51,960 nucleotides of DNA, taken from contig JAGXGV010000174.1 of the NCBI GenBank assembly GCA_024636635.1, positions 1-51,960 on the forward strand, read 5' to 3'. Position 1 is the stretch's first letter; each line of letters begins with the position of its first letter. The notes below the pieces were generated by a model. It saw only the letters and a program-made list of their open reading frames with translations. It was not told the origin of the DNA and did no database searches. This DNA comes from Puniceibacterium sp. (GTDB taxonomy: Bacteria > Pseudomonadota > Alphaproteobacteria > Rhodobacterales > Rhodobacteraceae). The translations under genes and the position numbers were made by a program. Of this stretch, positions 17,013 through 25,060 are shown piece by piece.

Positions 17013-17693
17013 TCAGTGGCAGATGTTTTCGAGCTTGGCACCGGTCCAGGGTATCCGCACCGCGCGATGCTTCAGAACCTTGTCCAGCCGCGACATCGGC
17101 ATCGCCTCGGAAATCATTGCATGCAGGCGTTCGGTGCGGGGCGCCTCTGCGTCCAGCAGGGCACAGCAGACATATTCCTCGACGATGGCGCCCTGCTGTT
17201 CGTAGCCGTGTTCGAGGAATTTCACCCCGGTGCCGTCCTCGAACAGGTAGGGGTCGGGGGAGTTGCCGTGTTCGGATGCGGCCTTGAGCGGGTTATATCC
17301 AGTGCGCTTGCGGTTCTGCCATTGCCAGACATGGGTCATTTCATGGGCAAAGAGCATGGCATCGGCCAGGTCGATCTCTTCGGGGTATTTTCCAAGAAAG
17401 TCATCGCGGTACAGGTCGTCGCGCAGCAGCATGTGGTTGAAGATCACCATGCCGCCGGGCTGCACCGTCACCGTTTCCCCGCGTGAGGGCGGCCAGATCC
17501 GTTCCGAACAGGTCAGGCGGGGGCGCACGGGGCGCTTGTAGGTGATGGCAGCGCCGGGATGCCCGTCAATCAGGCGCACCCGCGCGGTGTCGACTTCGTC
17601 TCCCTGAAGTGCGAGCACATAGGACCGCTCGAGCGGGGTAAGCGGGCGACCGCAGGCGGCAAGCAGGACCAGGAGAACAAGAACAACGCGCAT
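17013..17693 (-). CDS. Lipoprotein with zinc-metalloprotease-like HExxH motif
   Basis: A 226-residue protein. It starts with a lipoprotein signal (VLLVLLAACG, lipobox Cys14), so it is probably anchored in a membrane facing the periplasm. HEMTH, in FAHEMTHVWQWQ near residue 117, is the HExxH zinc site of many metallopeptidases, and the later EHGYEQQGAIVEEY (about 161-174) could supply the third ligand. I do not recognise a named family. It stands alone, with a 186-base gap to DUF1194 on the same strand. Confidence 0.7.
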   Translation of the reverse strand: MRVVLVLLVLLAACGRPLTPLERSYVLALQGDEVDTARVRLIDGHPGAAITYKRPVRPRLTCSERIWPPSRGETVTVQPGGMVIFNHMLLRDDLYRDDFLGKYPEEIDLADAMLFAHEMTHVWQWQNRKRTGYNPLKAASEHGNSPDPYLFEDGTGVKFLEHGYEQQGAIVEEYVCCALLDAEAPRTERLHAMISEAMPMSRLDKVLKHRAVRIPWTGAKLENICH

Positions 17694-17763
17694 GCGGCGA
17701 TAGGAGCGTATGTCGCCGCGCAGGGCAAGGCCCGCCGCTTCACCACGCCGTGTCCGTCCGTCG

Positions 17764-17824
17764 CACCGGTTTCCTGTGGCGCGGGGCGTCTGTGGAATAA
17801 GCCCCGTGCCACAGGAAACCGATG
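17764..17824. repeat. 24-bp near-perfect inverted repeat with 13-base loop
   Basis: Arms 17764-17787 and 17801-17824 pair over 24 bases with one mismatch and one G-T wobble. The arms contain GGTTTCCTGTGGC and its complement. There is no T tract on either strand. The stem is longer than most terminators and sits in a gap without genes (17694-17946), so it may be a mobile palindromic element, an RNA structure or a strong processing site. Confidence 0.8.
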
Positions 17825-17862
17825 CGGGGTTCAGAGAATATCGCGTTTCGTTAATTCAAGGC

Positions 17863-17926
17863 ATTCACCGGCGCCGGCGAGGCAGCGTTTGCAGAGCATG
17901 ACGCCTTCGGTCGCGCGCCGGTGAAT
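17863..17926. repeat. Second inverted repeat in the same gap
   Basis: ATTCACCGGCG (17863-17873) is the exact complement of CGCCGGTGAAT (17916-17926), with 42 bases between. The flanks (TTAATTCAAGG and TTAAATTGAAC) extend the symmetry imperfectly. It ends 20 bases before the stop of the small Lys-rich gene and may end its transcript. Confidence 0.6.
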
Positions 17927-17946
17927 TAAATTGAACGTAAAACGCT

Positions 17947-18084
17947 TTAGTTGACCTTTTTGCCTGCGATGGTGGTGCCGCCCTTGGCGCCGCCGCCGGT
18001 GGAATTGGCGGTGGCAAGCACCTTTACCTTTTCCTTCTTCGGCTTCTTGGTTTCCTTGTTGCCTTTGTTCTTTTCCTTGGACAT
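17947..18084 (-). CDS. 45-residue Lys-rich small protein
   Basis: Too short for usual ORF calling, but well supported: a strong ribosome site (AGGAGG, seven bases before the ATG at 18084) and a frame starting MSKEKNKGNKETKKPKKEK, then ATANSTGGGAKGGTTIAGKK. The N-terminal half is almost all Lys, Glu and Asn/Gly, the second half Gly/Thr-rich, with a net charge near +11. I recall very similar 40-50-residue conserved hypothetical proteins in other Rhodobacteraceae and rhizobia; no function is known to me. Nucleic-acid or ribosome binding is a fair guess from charge only. Confidence 0.75.
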   Translation of the reverse strand: MSKEKNKGNKETKKPKKEKVKVLATANSTGGGAKGGTTIAGKKVN

Positions 18085-18388
18085 GGGGTGTCCTCCTTCG
18101 CACGGGTTCCCGGGCGGCGTCATGCCGGCCGGGGTAGAGGCTCAGGGCGGGCAGGGTTGCCTGATCGAGGTCAGGGCGATGTCAGCGGTGAGGCGGCAGG
18201 CGGCGCGGGGTCTGGGCCGCGACGGTGCTGTGCGCGAAAGGTGGGCCTGAAACCGGTGCGGCGCAAGGGACAGGCGGGGGCGGGGCGCGAAAAAAGATGC
18301 CGGGCGGTTGGCGGATTTGCCCTGGATCAAGGCGGGGGTGGCGGCGCGGCGGTAGAATCGGCGCACAGGCTTCCTGAAAGGACATGAG
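18085..18388. other. 304-base gap: promoter region of the cytochrome c gene
   Basis: Very GC-rich. It contains the ribosome site of the small Lys-rich gene at its left end and a candidate FNR site at 18317-18330 near its right end. I see no other gene or structure that I can support. Confidence 0.5.
18317..18330 (+). promoter_or_regulatory. Candidate FNR/FnrL-type site
   Basis: TTGCCCTGGATCAA compares with the FNR consensus TTGAT-N4-ATCAA: the right half is perfect, the left keeps TTG. It lies 59 bases before the start of the cytochrome c gene, a sensible place for oxygen-dependent activation. Confidence 0.35.
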
Positions 18389-18811
18389 ATGATACGTCTG
18401 ATTGCCGCCCTGATCGCCCTGACCGCCACGCCGCTGGCCCCCACGTCGCTGTATGCCCAGAACGCCGACCCGGCGCTGGGCGGGCAGCATTTCGCGCGCT
18501 ATTGTGCCACCTGCCACGGCAGCAGCGCGATGGGTGACGGGCCGCGCGCGAACGAACTGAACCCGCAGCCGCCTGACCTGACCCGTCTTTCGCTGCGCCA
18601 CGCGGGGGTGTTCCCGGTCGAGCGTGTGGTCATGCGCATCGACGGGCGCGAACCGCTCGTCAGCCACGGATCCCCGATGCCGGTCTACGGCGGCCTGTTC
18701 GACGAGGCGCCGGGTGCGGCCGTCAAGACCGAGGCGGGCCAGCCCATCCTGACATCGGGCCCGGTGGTGGATCTGGTGGCGTGGCTGCGTATGGTGCAGG
18801 TAGAGGAGTAA
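18389..18811 (+). CDS. Secreted c-type cytochrome (monoheme)
   Basis: A 140-residue protein with a Sec signal peptide (to about SLYAQ, residue 24) and one heme-binding CATCH at 39-43; Met97 (HGSPMPVYGG) is a likely sixth ligand. Small class I cytochromes like this carry electrons in the periplasm. AAAGGA precedes the ATG. It stands alone, with a possible FNR site upstream suggesting control by oxygen. The partner oxidase or reductase cannot be told from the window. Confidence 0.9.
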   Translation: MIRLIAALIALTATPLAPTSLYAQNADPALGGQHFARYCATCHGSSAMGDGPRANELNPQPPDLTRLSLRHAGVFPVERVVMRIDGREPLVSHGSPMPVYGGLFDEAPGAAVKTEAGQPILTSGPVVDLVAWLRMVQVEE

Positions 18812-19161
18812 GGCTGCGGCCACCCCGCACAACATCCCCAAAGCAGACCCGGCCCGGATGACAGGCTTGATCTGCGCCGATGAAAAGAGATCCCGGACCT
18901 CATTGCCTGACCCCCACCTGCGGGCATCTTCGAGCCTCCTGCGGGATCACAGTAATTATCTGTGTCAACCAACACACATAATGCAGCAGGCACAGCGGCA
19001 ACATAATGACGTTGTCCCCAAGAAATCGCTTTACACCGATGACCCGACGCAGGCACCATATGTGGTGAGGGCTGTGGCGGTTTCCGCAGTCACTTGAGCA
19101 GGCACCTAGCGCTTGGGACGCTGCCCAGCCCCGGCGCTACACAACACAAAGAGGTGGCGCC
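18812..19161. other. 350-base gap between cytochrome c and YbjN genes
   Basis: Less GC-rich in the middle (about 18950-19035) than the coding parts, as expected of a promoter region. I see no RNA gene, clear promoter or repeat. AAAGAGGTGG before 19162 is the ribosome site of the next gene. Confidence 0.4.
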
Positions 19162-19662
19162 ATGGCATTGTCCGAGCAGTACCTGGAAGACGACATTCAT
19201 CCCATCGACATCGTCGAGCATCTGGCCGAACACCACGAATGGGATTTTGACCGCATGGGCGACGATCAGATCGCCATGGCGGTCGAGGGGCAATGGCGCA
19301 CATATTCCATCACCCTTGCCTGGTCCGCGTTCGACGAGACGCTGCGCCTGATCTGCACCTTCGAGATGGAGCCGCCGGACGAGCGCCTGCCGGATCTCTA
19401 TGAAGGTCTGAACGCCGTGAACGACCAGTGCTGGGCCGGGGCCTTCACCTTCTGGGCGGAACAGAAGCTGATGGTCTATCGCTACGGGCTGGTCCTGGCG
19501 GGGGGGCAGGTTGCGGTTCCCGAACAGATCGACACGATGATCACGGCCGCCGTGATGAGCGCCGAACGCTATTATCCGGCCTTCCAGTTGATGGTCTATT
19601 CGGACCAGACCCCGAAACAGGCGCTTCAGGTCGCCATTGCAGAAGCCTACGGGCGCGCGTAA
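19162..19662 (+). CDS. YbjN domain protein
   Basis: A 166-residue soluble acidic protein matching the YbjN/type III secretion chaperone-like fold: an N-terminal helix region, IAMAVEGQWRTYSITLAW, FEMEPPDERLPDLYEGLNAVN, and a helical end (SAERYYPAFQLMVYS). YbjN proteins are widespread in alphaproteobacteria; their role is uncertain, with links to stress and motility in E. coli. It lies 81 bases before proC on the same strand and may share its transcript. Confidence 0.85.
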   Translation: MALSEQYLEDDIHPIDIVEHLAEHHEWDFDRMGDDQIAMAVEGQWRTYSITLAWSAFDETLRLICTFEMEPPDERLPDLYEGLNAVNDQCWAGAFTFWAEQKLMVYRYGLVLAGGQVAVPEQIDTMITAAVMSAERYYPAFQLMVYSDQTPKQALQVAIAEAYGRA

Positions 19663-19743
19663 CTCTCTTCTCTGACGCGCGTGGAAAGGGATCGGGCGAC
19701 CGGTCCTTTTCTTTTGGGAGACACCGGAACGGAGGACGACATC

Positions 19744-20556
19744 ATGCAGGACAGCGCAATCGCGAAGCGGGGTCTGGGGCTGCTGGGCTGTGGCAAGATG
19801 GGCTCGGCCATGCTTGAGGGCTGGCTGGCGCGCGGATTGCCGAAGGGATCGGTCTGGGTGACGGACCCCAATCCCGGTGACTGGCTGACCGCGCAGGGCG
19901 TGCATCTGAACGAAGGGCTGCCCGAGGCGCCGGCCGTGGTGCTGATCGCGGTCAAGCCGCAGATGATGGGGGATGCGCTGCCGTCGCTGAAGACGCTAGG
20001 CAATGGATCAACCGTCTTTCTGTCGGTCGCGGCCGGTATCCCGATCGCCACATTCGAGCGGCTGCTGGGCGCGCGGACGCCGGTGATCCGGGCGATGCCG
20101 AACACACCCGCCGCCGTGGGGCGTGGCATCACGGCGATCATCGGCAACGCCTTCGTCAGTGAAAGCGAACTTGAGGCGGGCGAAGCGTTGCTGAGCGCGG
20201 TGGGCGAGGTCGTGCGGCTGGAAGAGGAAAGCCAGATGGATGCGGTGACCGGAGTAAGCGGTTCGGGTCCGGCCTATGTGTTCCACATGATCGAATGTCT
20301 TGCCGCGGCAGGCGAAGCCGAAGGGCTGCCGCCAGAGCTGGCGCTGCAACTGGCGCGGGCGACGGTGGCGGGGGCGGGGGCGCTGGCGATGGGTGGCGAA
20401 GCGCCTGGAACCCTGCGGCGCAACGTGACCAGCCCCAACGGCACGACCCAGGCGGGGCTCGAGGTGCTGATGGATGCCGGGAAGGGGCTGCCGCCGCTGA
20501 TCCGCGCCACGGTCCGCGCCGCGGCAGCGCGGTCAAGGGAGCTGGCCGGTGACTGA
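19744..20556 (+). CDS. proC: Pyrroline-5-carboxylate reductase
   Basis: 270 residues. It reduces pyrroline-5-carboxylate to proline with NAD(P)H, the last step of proline synthesis. The N-terminal Rossmann motif is GLLGCGKMGSAM, followed by AVKPQMM (about 68) and the C-terminal signature region SGSGPAYVFHMIE and NVTSPNGTTQAGLEVL. The frame is open to 19681, but GGAGGA seven bases before the ATG at 19744 marks the start. Its end overlaps the CsaA-like gene by eight bases, so the two are translationally coupled. Confidence 0.95.
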   Translation: MQDSAIAKRGLGLLGCGKMGSAMLEGWLARGLPKGSVWVTDPNPGDWLTAQGVHLNEGLPEAPAVVLIAVKPQMMGDALPSLKTLGNGSTVFLSVAAGIPIATFERLLGARTPVIRAMPNTPAAVGRGITAIIGNAFVSESELEAGEALLSAVGEVVRLEEESQMDAVTGVSGSGPAYVFHMIECLAAAGEAEGLPPELALQLARATVAGAGALAMGGEAPGTLRRNVTSPNGTTQAGLEVLMDAGKGLPPLIRATVRAAAARSRELAGD

Positions 20557-20887
20557 GATTTCCTTTGACGATTTCCTGAAGGTCGATATCCGCGTGGGTC
20601 AGGTGGTGCGCGCAGAGCCGTTCCCGGAGGCGCGCAAGCCCGCGATCAAGATGTGGATCGACTTTGGCCCCGGGCTCGGCGAGCGCAAGACAAGCGCGCA
20701 AGTCACGGTGCATTACACCCCCGACGCGCTGGTCGGAAAGCGGGTCATGGCGGTGGTGAATTTTCCGCCCCGCCAGATCGGCAGGTTCATGTCAGAGGTA
20801 CTGGTGCTGGGTGTGCCGGATGCAGCGGGCGCGGTGGTGCTGCTGACGCCGGACCTGGACGTGCCGCTGGGCGGGCGGATGCACTGA
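20549..20887 (+). CDS. csaA: CsaA-like tRNA-binding domain protein
   Basis: 112 residues, an OB-fold tRNA-binding domain as found in MetRS C-termini and CsaA: FDDFLKVDIRVGQVVRAE at the start, KMWIDFGP, VVNFPPRQIGRFMSEVLVLG and a late LLTPD. CsaA has been proposed as a secretion chaperone in Bacillus and binds RNA or peptides. It starts at a GTG (20549) within the end of proC. The gap to 21024 contains GGATTTGGGTATTTGG and an A/G-rich run, a motif I recall after genes in related genomes. Confidence 0.88.
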   Translation: MTEISFDDFLKVDIRVGQVVRAEPFPEARKPAIKMWIDFGPGLGERKTSAQVTVHYTPDALVGKRVMAVVNFPPRQIGRFMSEVLVLGVPDAAGAVVLLTPDLDVPLGGRMH

Positions 20888-21024
20888 GCCGGCGTCGCGC
20901 CCCTGGCTGGGGCCGGATTTGGGTATTTGGAAAAAGAAGAAACCGGGAATCGCTGCGGAACAGCACGGGCCGTGTTCATTCCCGCGGGGGGGTGCGGTGA
21001 GGTCCGCAGACAGGAGAAATGACG

Positions 21025-22155
21025 ATGTACCAGCCAGCCATCACCGGGTCCGGCGTGTTTACACCCAAAGAGGTGATCACGAATGACGCGCTCGTGCTTG
21101 CGTTCAACGCTTATGTCGCACGCTACAATGCCGAACATGCGGATGCGATTGCCGCAGGCACGGTGGACGCAAAAAGCACGTCGAGTTCGGACTTCATTCG
21201 TTCCGCCAGCGGGATTGAACAGCGGTTCGTCATGGACAGCGAGGGGGTGCTGGACCCCGGGCGCATGTATCCGCGACTGCGGCAGCGGTCCGACGACGAA
21301 CCCGGGATCATGGCCGAGATGGCGATGGACGCCTGCGGCAAGGCGCTGACGGTCGCGGGCCGGACCGGGGCCGAAGTCGATCTGGTGATCTGCGCGGCGT
21401 CGAACCATGAACGCGCCTATCCTGCCATCGCCATCGAGATCCAGCAATTGCTGGGTGCGGGTGGCTTTGCGTTCGACATGAACGTCGCCTGTTCTTCCGC
21501 CACCTTCGGCATCCAGGCGGCGGCGGACATGGTGCGGGTGGGATCGGTGCGCTGTGCCATCGTGGTCTGCCCCGAGATATGTTCGGGGCATCTGGAATGG
21601 CGCGACCGGGACTGTCATTTCATCTTTGGCGATGTCTGCACCGCTGTGGTGATCGAACGCGCCGAAGCGGCACGGGGCGCGCATTTTGTGGTGCGTTCGA
21701 CGCGCTGCGCCACGCAGTTCTCAAACAACATCCGCAACAACAACGGTTTTCTGCGCCGCACCCGGCCCGACGGGACACAGGACCGGCGCGACATGCAGTT
21801 CATGCAGAATGGCCGCAGCGTGTTCAAGGAGGTGCTGCCGCTGGTGACGGCGCACATCGCCGGGCATCTGGAGGAGGCGCAGGTGGACGCGGATCAGCTG
21901 CGTCGGCTCTGGCTGCATCAGGCCAACAAGTCGATGAACGACTTCATCGGACGCAAGGTCCTGGGGCGCGATCCGGCAGCGGACCAGCAGCCCAACATTC
22001 TTCAGGATTACGCCAACACCTCGTCCGCCGGATCGATCATTGCCTTTTCCAGACATTCCGACGATCTTGACCATGGCGATCTGGGGCTGATCTGCTCTTT
22101 CGGGGCGGGATATTCGGTTGGTTCCGTGCTGCTGGAACGAAAGGACACGAGATGA
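21025..22155 (+). CDS. Beta-ketoacyl-ACP synthase III-like enzyme
   Basis: 376 residues, thiolase fold. The KAS III triad is present: Cys156 (MNVACSSATF), His298 (LWLHQANKSM) and Asn331 (DYANTSSAGSI). It condenses an acyl-CoA or acyl starter with malonyl-ACP or a related acceptor. It is about 50 residues longer than E. coli FabH, with an extra loop near residues 30-65. GGAG at 21013-21016 fits the ATG at 21025 (eight-base spacing) better than the ATG at 21019. The rhodanese gene starts inside its stop codon. It may be the housekeeping FabH or a specialised synthase; the length favours the variant class seen in Rhodobacterales. Confidence 0.85.
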   Translation: MYQPAITGSGVFTPKEVITNDALVLAFNAYVARYNAEHADAIAAGTVDAKSTSSSDFIRSASGIEQRFVMDSEGVLDPGRMYPRLRQRSDDEPGIMAEMAMDACGKALTVAGRTGAEVDLVICAASNHERAYPAIAIEIQQLLGAGGFAFDMNVACSSATFGIQAAADMVRVGSVRCAIVVCPEICSGHLEWRDRDCHFIFGDVCTAVVIERAEAARGAHFVVRSTRCATQFSNNIRNNNGFLRRTRPDGTQDRRDMQFMQNGRSVFKEVLPLVTAHIAGHLEEAQVDADQLRRLWLHQANKSMNDFIGRKVLGRDPAADQQPNILQDYANTSSAGSIIAFSRHSDDLDHGDLGLICSFGAGYSVGSVLLERKDTR

Positions 22156-22544
22156 CCCTGAGTGTGATGGATATGGTCGCCGCCGCCGAGACCGAGATCG
22201 TGACGCTGAAAGCGCCGGAGGCCGCGGCGCTTCATGATGCGCCCGAAGTGCGTTTCATCGACCTGCGGGACCGCCGCGAGCTGGAACGGGATGGTCGGAT
22301 TCCCGGTGCATTCCACTGTCCCCGCGGCATGCTTGAGTTCTGGATCGATCCGGCGTCACCCTACCACAAGACGATCTTTGCCGAGAATGTGCAGTTCGTG
22401 TTCTATTGCGCCAGCGGATGGCGGTCGGCCCTGTCGGCCAAGACCGCACAGGACATGGGACTGGACCGGGTATCGCATCTGGGCGGCGGCTTTGGTGCCT
22501 GGCGCGAGGCTGGTCTGCCGGTGGAAGTGGTTCCCGCGAAGTAG
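22152..22544 (+). CDS. Rhodanese-domain sulfurtransferase
   Basis: 130 residues, a single rhodanese domain: FIDLRDRRELERDGRIPGA, then the active-site loop FYCASGWRSAL with Cys86, and GGGFGAWREAGLPVE at the end. It carries a persulfide on the cysteine and passes sulfur to an acceptor. No signal peptide. The start overlaps the stop of the KAS III-like gene (ATGA), so the two are coupled, an unexplained pairing. Confidence 0.9.
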   Translation: MTLSVMDMVAAAETEIVTLKAPEAAALHDAPEVRFIDLRDRRELERDGRIPGAFHCPRGMLEFWIDPASPYHKTIFAENVQFVFYCASGWRSALSAKTAQDMGLDRVSHLGGGFGAWREAGLPVEVVPAK

Positions 22545-22562
22545 CGCACCACGCGCCACAGC

Positions 22563-22676
22563 GTGGCGTGTTCGATTGAACTTATCGGCGCGAGGATGCG
22601 CGTTGTGCTTTGCTAACGCAGCCTTGTCCGCGGCGGTGAATGTCTTGATCCAATGAAACGCAACAGGCCCTAGACG
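22563..22676 (-). repeat. Dispersed intergenic repeat (TGTTGCGTT family), copy 1
   Basis: Read on the minus strand, the left end TAGGGCCTGTTGCGTT continues to ATCAAGAC and matches the plus-strand copy at 24445-24476 closely. The far end (GTTCAATCGAACACGC) is a partial inverse of the start, giving the element inverted ends. It overlaps the last codon of tdk and fills the gap after the rhodanese gene. Confidence 0.55.
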
Positions 22677-23266
22677 CATGCGCCCGGCGCGTCGCCCACC
22701 GCCGCGCGCCAGTGCCGACGGCAAAGCGGCACGTATGTTTCATTTCCGCCGATCTGGACCTGGGTGCCCGAGGTAAGAGCCTGCCCGTGTTCGTTCTGGC
22801 GCACCACCATCGTCGCCTTGCGGCCGCAATGGCAGATGGTGCGCACCTCGCGCAGGTCATCCGCCAGCGCCAGCAGCGTCGCAGACCCCGGGAACAGCTC
22901 GCCCCGGAAATCCACCCTCAGCCCGTAGCACATCACCGGTACGCCCAGATCATCCACCACGCGGGCCAGTTGCCAGACCTGCGCGGGTGTCAGGAACTGC
23001 GCCTCGTCCACGAAGACGCACGAGATCACCTGCGCGGCCTGCGCGTCTTGCAGATGTGCGAACAGGTCGGTGCCTGTGTCGAAGGTTTCCGCCTTTCGTC
23101 CCAGGCCGATGCGCGAGCCGATCCGCCCCTGTCCGGCCCGGCTGTCCATAGCGGCGGTCAGCAGACAGGTCGCCATGCCGCGCTCTTCGTAATTGTGCGC
23201 AGCTTGCAGCAGCAGGGTCGATTTTCCCGCGTTCATCGTGGAGTACTGGAAATAGAGCTTGGCCAT
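22670..23266 (-). CDS. tdk: Thymidine kinase (TK1 type)
   Basis: 198 residues. It phosphorylates thymidine with ATP for the salvage pathway. Visible: the P-loop STMNAGKST at about 9-17, the Mg-site FVDEAQFL near 90, and zinc ligands in CHCGRKATM and PLCRRHW. Length and order match type II thymidine kinases. Start at 23266 has GGGGCC upstream. Its stop codon lies within a dispersed repeat. It is divergent from the luxR-type gene. Confidence 0.95.
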   Translation of the reverse strand: MAKLYFQYSTMNAGKSTLLLQAAHNYEERGMATCLLTAAMDSRAGQGRIGSRIGLGRKAETFDTGTDLFAHLQDAQAAQVISCVFVDEAQFLTPAQVWQLARVVDDLGVPVMCYGLRVDFRGELFPGSATLLALADDLREVRTICHCGRKATMVVRQNEHGQALTSGTQVQIGGNETYVPLCRRHWRAAVGDAPGACV

Positions 23267-23510
23267 GGCCCCGTCATGCCGCGCCCCTTGCCGCTTGGCA
23301 AGTCCTGCGCCGTGCTGTCATCCAAGCTGACAAGCGGCGTACTTTCGCGTAGGGTGAGTGAATCGACCCAATACTGCACCGGCACGGTCCGGGGCAGAGC
23401 CAAAGGCGGTGATGCAAAAGCCGTGACGAGTAGCCAAATTACACAGGGGGTGCATTCTGCCTGATCCTGACAGCCAAAGCCGCCGAACTCTGGTCGATGC
23501 GGAACGTTAT

Positions 23511-24338
23511 GTGCCTGATTTGCTGCAGGGCTTCCTGCAGGATCTTGAGACCACGCGCCATTCCACCGAAGTCTGGCAGTTGCTGGTCGGCCTGGGGCGC
23601 CAAGTCCAGCTGCCATGCGTCGATTTCATCTCGGCCTCGTCCTTCCGCGACTGGAAGAAGACCCTGTTCATCCGCACCTCTTACGATTCAAGCTGGCTTC
23701 ATTCGGCGAACACCGACCCGGAACTGCAACGCTGGTCCTACTTCCGCGACCATGCGATGAACTATCTCACACCAGTGATGATCGGGCTCGAGTTCATCGA
23801 TGAATACCGTCACATCCCACATAAGCGGATCGAGGTGCTGCGCCTGGCCGCCGAGCATGGCATCCGGGCCGGCTTTTCCATTCCCCTGCGTCAGAACGCG
23901 CCCCCACAGGCCGCGCTCATCACCTTTGCCGGGGATCATTCCCGGCGCAGGATGCAGGCGATCGTGCGCGCGCACGGCTGGACCCTGAACACCGCTGCGA
24001 TTATGGGGCACCAGCGTTATCTTTTTCATTTCAATCAGGAATTCACCGAACGCAACCGGATCACCGACAAGCAGCTCGAGCTTCTGGAGCTGATCGGAGG
24101 CGGGCTTCAGGACAAGGCCATCGCGGCGAAACTCGGGGTTTCGATTTCCGCCGTGCGCCAGCGGATGAAAACGCTGATGCAGAACACGCAGGCCAGTTCC
24201 CGGGCTGAACTTGCCGCGCTGGCGATGTGTCTTGGCGTGCTGCCGGACCCGTTCAACCGGCCCGGGCTGGACGGGGCCGAGGTTCTGGTCGAAATGGACA
24301 ATGCCGGAACCCGCGTGGGGTGCCGCGCGACCGATTGA
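23511..24338 (+). CDS. Solo LuxR-family quorum-sensing regulator
   Basis: 275 residues. An N-terminal autoinducer-binding domain (about 20-175) with DWKKTLFIRTSYDSSW and FSIPLRQ, then a LuxR-type helix-turn-helix at about 200-250 (LELIGGGLQDKAIAAKLGVS, then VRQRMKTLMQ). No luxI synthase is in the window, so it is a solo receptor here. The only standard start is the GTG at 23511 with weak GCGGAA upstream. The same frame is open back to 23427 with coding-like sequence (for example PDPDSQSRRTLVDAERYV) but no ATG, GTG or TTG; CAGGGGG at 23444-23450 stands before ATT and CTG codons there. A non-standard start is possible. Confidence 0.85.
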   Translation: MPDLLQGFLQDLETTRHSTEVWQLLVGLGRQVQLPCVDFISASSFRDWKKTLFIRTSYDSSWLHSANTDPELQRWSYFRDHAMNYLTPVMIGLEFIDEYRHIPHKRIEVLRLAAEHGIRAGFSIPLRQNAPPQAALITFAGDHSRRRMQAIVRAHGWTLNTAAIMGHQRYLFHFNQEFTERNRITDKQLELLELIGGGLQDKAIAAKLGVSISAVRQRMKTLMQNTQASSRAELAALAMCLGVLPDPFNRPGLDGAEVLVEMDNAGTRVGCRATD

Positions 24339-24444
24339 CCGCGCGGCACCGGACCGCAGAGTGTCGGACCGGAGTGGGCCGAAAGGGCGAGGCGCCGGTG
24401 GATCACGGGTGGACCAGCGCACACGGGTTTACTGGATCCACACC

Positions 24445-24540
24445 AGAGCGTGTTGCGTTCAATCGGAAACAAGACGGATCGCAACGCGCGTTCGGGCGAA
24501 AGCGAGAGGCCGCGCGCTATCAATCCAAGCTAACGCACCA
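24445..24540 (+). repeat. Dispersed intergenic repeat (TGTTGCGTT family), copy 2
   Basis: AGAGCGTGTTGCGTTCAATC, then AAACAAGAC, aligns with the minus-strand copy at 22642-22674. The far end (ATCAATCCAAGCTAACGC) is again a partial inverse of the start. From memory, closely similar sequences recur in other roseobacters. Confidence 0.6.
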
Positions 24541-24549
24541 CGCAAAAAG

Positions 24550-24573
24550 AAATGCCGCCCGAAGGCGGCATTT
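24550..24573 (-). terminator. Perfect 10-bp hairpin with CGAA loop and T-rich tail on the minus strand
   Basis: AAATGCCGCC pairs with GGCGGCATTT around a CGAA loop. On the minus strand it is followed by CTTTTT, giving a standard Rho-independent terminator; on the plus strand the stem itself ends in TTT only. No gene lies immediately upstream on the minus strand (rimO ends 545 bases away), so it may serve the luxR-type gene from the other side or an unseen transcript. Confidence 0.65.
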
Positions 24574-25060
24574 CGACGTAATAAAAATAGTATCTCAAAA
24601 AGAGCGATGACGCCCGAAGGCGCCAAAAGGTTTTGTATGCCCGGCAGAAAGCTCCGTTTTCAGACGGTTGCACGTCGCTTTAACTGTTCAGACATAGTCG
24701 GAGCGTCTGGGCTTCCCCCCGAAAACAGACCGACTTAATATGGTTAATGTAGACGCATTTCCGTGGGATGTCTTTGACTGCGGCGACCCATTAATGCAAA
24801 CGTATGGGGCATTTCTTGCAGGTTTGTCGATGAAACCTGTATGAAATGACTGTCCGGTGGTAAGCCAAAAGAAACGAAGTATTAACCTTCGTGTGCTCTG
24901 GCCTCTGCTCCGACTCGTTACGGTCCAGCGTGTGGCGTTGCGGGGGATCCTGAATCATTTGTGCACTGCCTTTCGTCCGCGGCCATCACCCCGAGGCCGC
25001 GTTTGCGCAGCAGAACGCGTTCCGAATGTTGACTGAATGCGATTGCGCGCAAAACGCTCT

